Below, piece after piece: positions 19,641 to 21,428 of a DNA stretch of 21,428 nucleotides (positions are counted from its first letter, which is position 1; every line of letters starts with the position of its first letter). The translations under genes were made by a program, and so were the position numbers. Source of the DNA: Chara braunii. Lineage: Eukaryota; Streptophyta; Charophyceae; Charales; Characeae. Location of the stretch: contig BFEA01000207.1 in assembly GCA_003427395.1 (NCBI GenBank), positions 1,720,946 to 1,742,373 of the forward strand, in the 5' to 3' direction. The notes under the pieces are model-generated. The model searched no databases and was not told the DNA's origin. It worked only from the letters and a program-made list of their open reading frames with translations.

Positions 19641-19884
19641 AGCTCTACCGGGGTCTCTTTGCGATCTGCAATTTCTCGTTGAATCTGCCTGAACTTTGAG
19701 CCAGATTCACGAGAGCGAATCTAAGAATGTCTAACCGCGGGGCCGAAAAACAGAAGTCAAAAATAAAATAAAATAAAAGAAGAAAGAAAAACCAAGAGAA
19801 TCTAACTACTATATACCCTGTTGTGCCAACTTTCACAACGGTTCTAACTGTATCTAACCCCGATCCTGAGGTCACGGGTTCAGG
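19641..19884. other. Unassigned sequence with a strong inverted repeat
   Basis: TGAATCTG (19680-19687) and CAGATTCA (19702-19709) form a perfect 8-bp stem. An A-rich run follows (19756-19792). At 19873-19889 the plus strand reads ACGGGTTCAGGTCCCGA, which resembles a tRNA T-arm (CGGG, 7-nt loop, CCCG), but no A box is found upstream. Confidence 0.4.
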
Positions 19885-19964
19885 TCCCGACAAGCCGAAG
19901 TCGGGTGATGCGAAAAGAGAGCTTTCCCGACAAGCCGAAGTCGGGTGATGCGAAAAGAGAGCTT
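19885..19964. repeat. Exact 40-bp tandem duplication carrying a hairpin
   Basis: Two adjacent identical 40-bp units (19885-19924 and 19925-19964). Each contains CCCGAC, an 8-nt loop and GTCGGG, a perfect 6-bp stem. The absence of any difference implies a very recent duplication or conversion. It lies directly downstream (minus strand) of the tRNA-like unit and may be part of its body. Confidence 0.97.
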
Positions 19965-19970
19965 TTGTCG

Positions 19971-20060
19971 AAAAAAGAGCTTGCTTAGGATTATAGGGAC
20001 TCGATCCCTATATTTCTCACTTAACAATCCACACCCTAAACCTACTGAGCTCACTCCTAA
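19971..20060 (-). repeat. tRNA-like Pol III unit (tRNA-derived SINE head or tRNA pseudogene)
   Basis: On the minus strand, GAGCTCAGTAGG (20052-20041) matches the Pol III A box at 11 of 12 positions. GGATCGAGTCC (20007-19997) matches the B box fully. They are 33 bp apart, as in tRNA genes. The ends TTAGGAGT (20060-20053) and AATCCTAA (19992-19985) pair at 7 of 8 positions as an acceptor stem. TAGGG, 7-nt loop, CCCTA forms a normal T arm, and GCTC/GGGT a weak D arm. The total is 76 nt. Six T residues follow 8 nt after the 3' end (19976-19971), a Pol III terminator. The anticodon stem cannot form, so I do not call a functional tRNA. The TTGTTAA loop-like word recalls tRNA-Asn but is not proof. 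Confidence 0.65.
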
Positions 20061-20698
20061 CAAAAGAAGAGCCACTCAAGTATATGTAGAACATCGGGGC
20101 TCAGCCCAGCTAGTGGCCTGAGCCCGTTTCTAAGTCTGTATGTGCATGCTTGCCGGCCTGTGTGCCTGTCTGAGTGCTTGTCGGTTTGAGTGTGTGTGTG
20201 ACCCTCAAGGGTCCTTAGTTGATCAGAAGGCCCGAAGGGCCGGTACTTAGCCGTGGCCGCGTCATTGAGGGTCGCGGCGGGAAAACACTCAAGTGGTGGG
20301 TAGGCTGGTACCACACCAAATAGAGGTAGATGTGCCGGGTACTCGAGGCCGAGCAGAAGAGGATAAAAGCTGACATTTTTAGACACTTAATACCGGTAGG
20401 TAGACAGGTACCAGTCCAATGTCTCAAGGTGTGTTGTAGATCTATCGGACACCACACTAACCCAATCAACCCCGCGACCTTTTCGGTCGAAGGGTTTTAC
20501 TACCGATCCTAATCACCACAGAGTGCATCATAACAACACGCACACATACACTCGAAATTTTCTCACCGATTTGCCCCGGCCTCAATGGTCGAGGAAATCG
20601 TTTTCAAATTGTCGTGCGAAAACGCGTACACTTTTAAGTTCAGACCAACTCTGTCATGGTGGGTGGTGCAATCAATGTGTCGACTGCAAAAAACATGG
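20061..20698. other. Hairpin-rich unassigned sequence
   Basis: No gene is recognised, but there are several tight inverted repeats: GGGCTCAG/CTGAGCCC (20097-20125), GACCC/GGGTC (20200-20213), GGCCC-GAA-GGGCC (20229-20241) and CGACC/GGTCG near 20475-20490. A GT-rich stretch lies at 20140-20200. Overlapping minus frames of 84-109 codons cross the segment and resemble nothing I can name. It may be an old repeat. Confidence 0.4.
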
Positions 20699-20736
20699 CC
20701 AAATACCCTTACAAATACCCTTGTAATGGTATTTGG
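20699..20736. repeat. 38-bp near-perfect inverted repeat
   Basis: CCAAATACC (20699-20707) pairs with GGTATTTGG (20728-20736), and inside it TTACAA (20709-20714) pairs with TTGTAA (20721-20726). One C/T mismatch separates the stems and a 6-nt loop closes the hairpin: 15 pairs in all. A 12-bp direct duplication, AAATACCCTT plus two bases, overlaps its left half. Confidence 0.95.
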
Positions 20737-20940
20737 TCCGACACCGCCCACACCGCAGACGCTAAACTATTCGTCAATCTTCGTAGTCAGTTTTAGGTTA
20801 TTGTTTATTACCCTGTGATTCATTTTTATTTTTCTTTAAGCCTGTTGCGGTTTAAGTGAGTGGTCTGTATCAGGTTGCCTACAACATTTCTTATTTATGC
20901 GGGCATGGCCCACACCGCCTGCACCCCGAACGCTTATCTA

Positions 20941-20941
<1 letters not shown>
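20737..20941. other. Unassigned sequence, no feature seen
   Basis: About 200 bp, T-rich around 20800-20840. A 77-codon frame (20585-20818) ends here without recognisable content. Confidence 0.4.
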
Positions 20942-21012
<71 letters not shown>

Positions 21013-21031
21013 CTATCTATCTATCTATCTC
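20942..21031. repeat. (TA)n then (ATCT)n microsatellite
   Basis: A TA run at 20942-21008 passes directly into ATCT repeats to about 21031. Ile-Tyr frames here are artefacts. Confidence 0.99.
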
Positions 21032-21077
21032 TATCTTCCACCATCTTCAAGCTTTCATTTCCCTCGCCCCGACGCAT

Positions 21078-21224
21078 CAATTCATCAGCCAGTCAATCAA
21101 TCCGTGAATCAGACCATCAATCAATCAATCAACCAAGTTGAATCAGCCAATCAATCAATCATGTTGAATCAACCAACTAATTAATCATCAACCAATTTAA
21201 TTCATTGATTCATCGATTGGTTGG

Positions 21225-21289
<65 letters not shown>

Positions 21290-21290
21290 G
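21078..21290. repeat. Inverted pair of ATCA / TGAT tetranucleotide arrays
   Basis: The left arm (21090-21195) is rich in ATCA/CAATCA units. The right arm (21216-21290) is an almost pure TTGA/GATT array, the reverse complement of the left. CAACCAAT (21189-21196) and ATTGGTTG (21216-21223) form the inner perfect stem around a 19-nt centre. The whole could fold back as a long quasi-palindrome. Confidence 0.9.
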
Positions 21291-21428
21291 TATGGACTGA
21301 CGAAATATGTCGCAACAAAAAACGAAAAAAAAAAAAAAAACGAGTCATAGGAAAGGTCCGACGGGGGCAAAGGACGGAGGAAACCAGGCGGAGAAAGAAG
21401 AAGGAAAAAAGAAGAAGAAGAAGAAAAA
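21291..21428. repeat. A-rich end with (GAA)n
   Basis: An A run at 21321-21336, then purine-rich sequence ending in GAA repeats (21407-21428) that run off the window. Confidence 0.9.

Noticed and set aside
19985-20060. Functional tRNA gene
   Set aside because: No anticodon stem can form and the acceptor has a mismatch, so I call it tRNA-like only.
20856-21141. Ile-Tyr repeat frames
   Set aside because: Products of the TA microsatellite.

Overview
The window reads as non-coding, repeat-dense nuclear DNA from a eukaryote, most likely an animal. The signs are about 8.7 kb of short-unit satellite, many long microsatellites (CA, AT, AAT, TTC, ATCA), cut-and-paste transposon relics, tRNA-derived Pol III sequence, a hammerhead ribozyme-like motif of the kind carried by Penelope-like retroelements, and a decayed 18S rRNA fragment. 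This microsatellite load recalls decapod crustaceans, but nothing here fixes the taxon. I found no protein-coding gene that I can support; every open frame is explained by a repeat, is too short, or resembles nothing I recognise.

Layout, left part (1-10650): a CA tract opens the window, followed by a pentamer satellite of CTCTA mixed with CGACA and its variants. It is interrupted twice by the same short transposon-like element: a truncated copy at 2591-2892 and a full copy at 4361-4850 with short inverted ends. The truncated copy and about 420 bp of satellite before it are duplicated at 3957-4658. Between the two copies sits a 1.06-kb unrelated block whose minus strand carries a hammerhead ribozyme-like fold with one damaged core base.

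Middle part (10650-15300): an ~800-bp sequence is duplicated in tandem (10834-11639 and 11640-12416), each copy holding an AT microsatellite and a nested 30-bp repeat. After about 650 bp with no recognisable feature comes an array of seven ~40-nt imperfect hairpins spaced about 63 bp apart (13072-13489), with two decayed copies further on (13793-13892). Their stems differ between units by matched base-pair changes, which makes this the most unusual structure in the window. At 14469-15230 a hAT-like non-autonomous transposon (CAG...CTG ends, 8-bp target duplication) sits inside an AAT microsatellite.

Right part (15300-21428): a patchwork of microsatellites, three copies of a short CA-associated repeat, a minus-strand 18S rRNA pseudogene fragment reaching the 3' end of the molecule (17447-17802), a minus-strand tRNA-like Pol III unit with good A and B boxes and a T-run terminator (19971-20060) next to an exact 40-bp tandem duplication, several strong hairpins, and an inverted pair of tetranucleotide arrays near the end.

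No operon or pathway can be described. The interplay is structural: transposons landing in satellites or microsatellites, local tandem duplications, and RNA-gene-derived debris.
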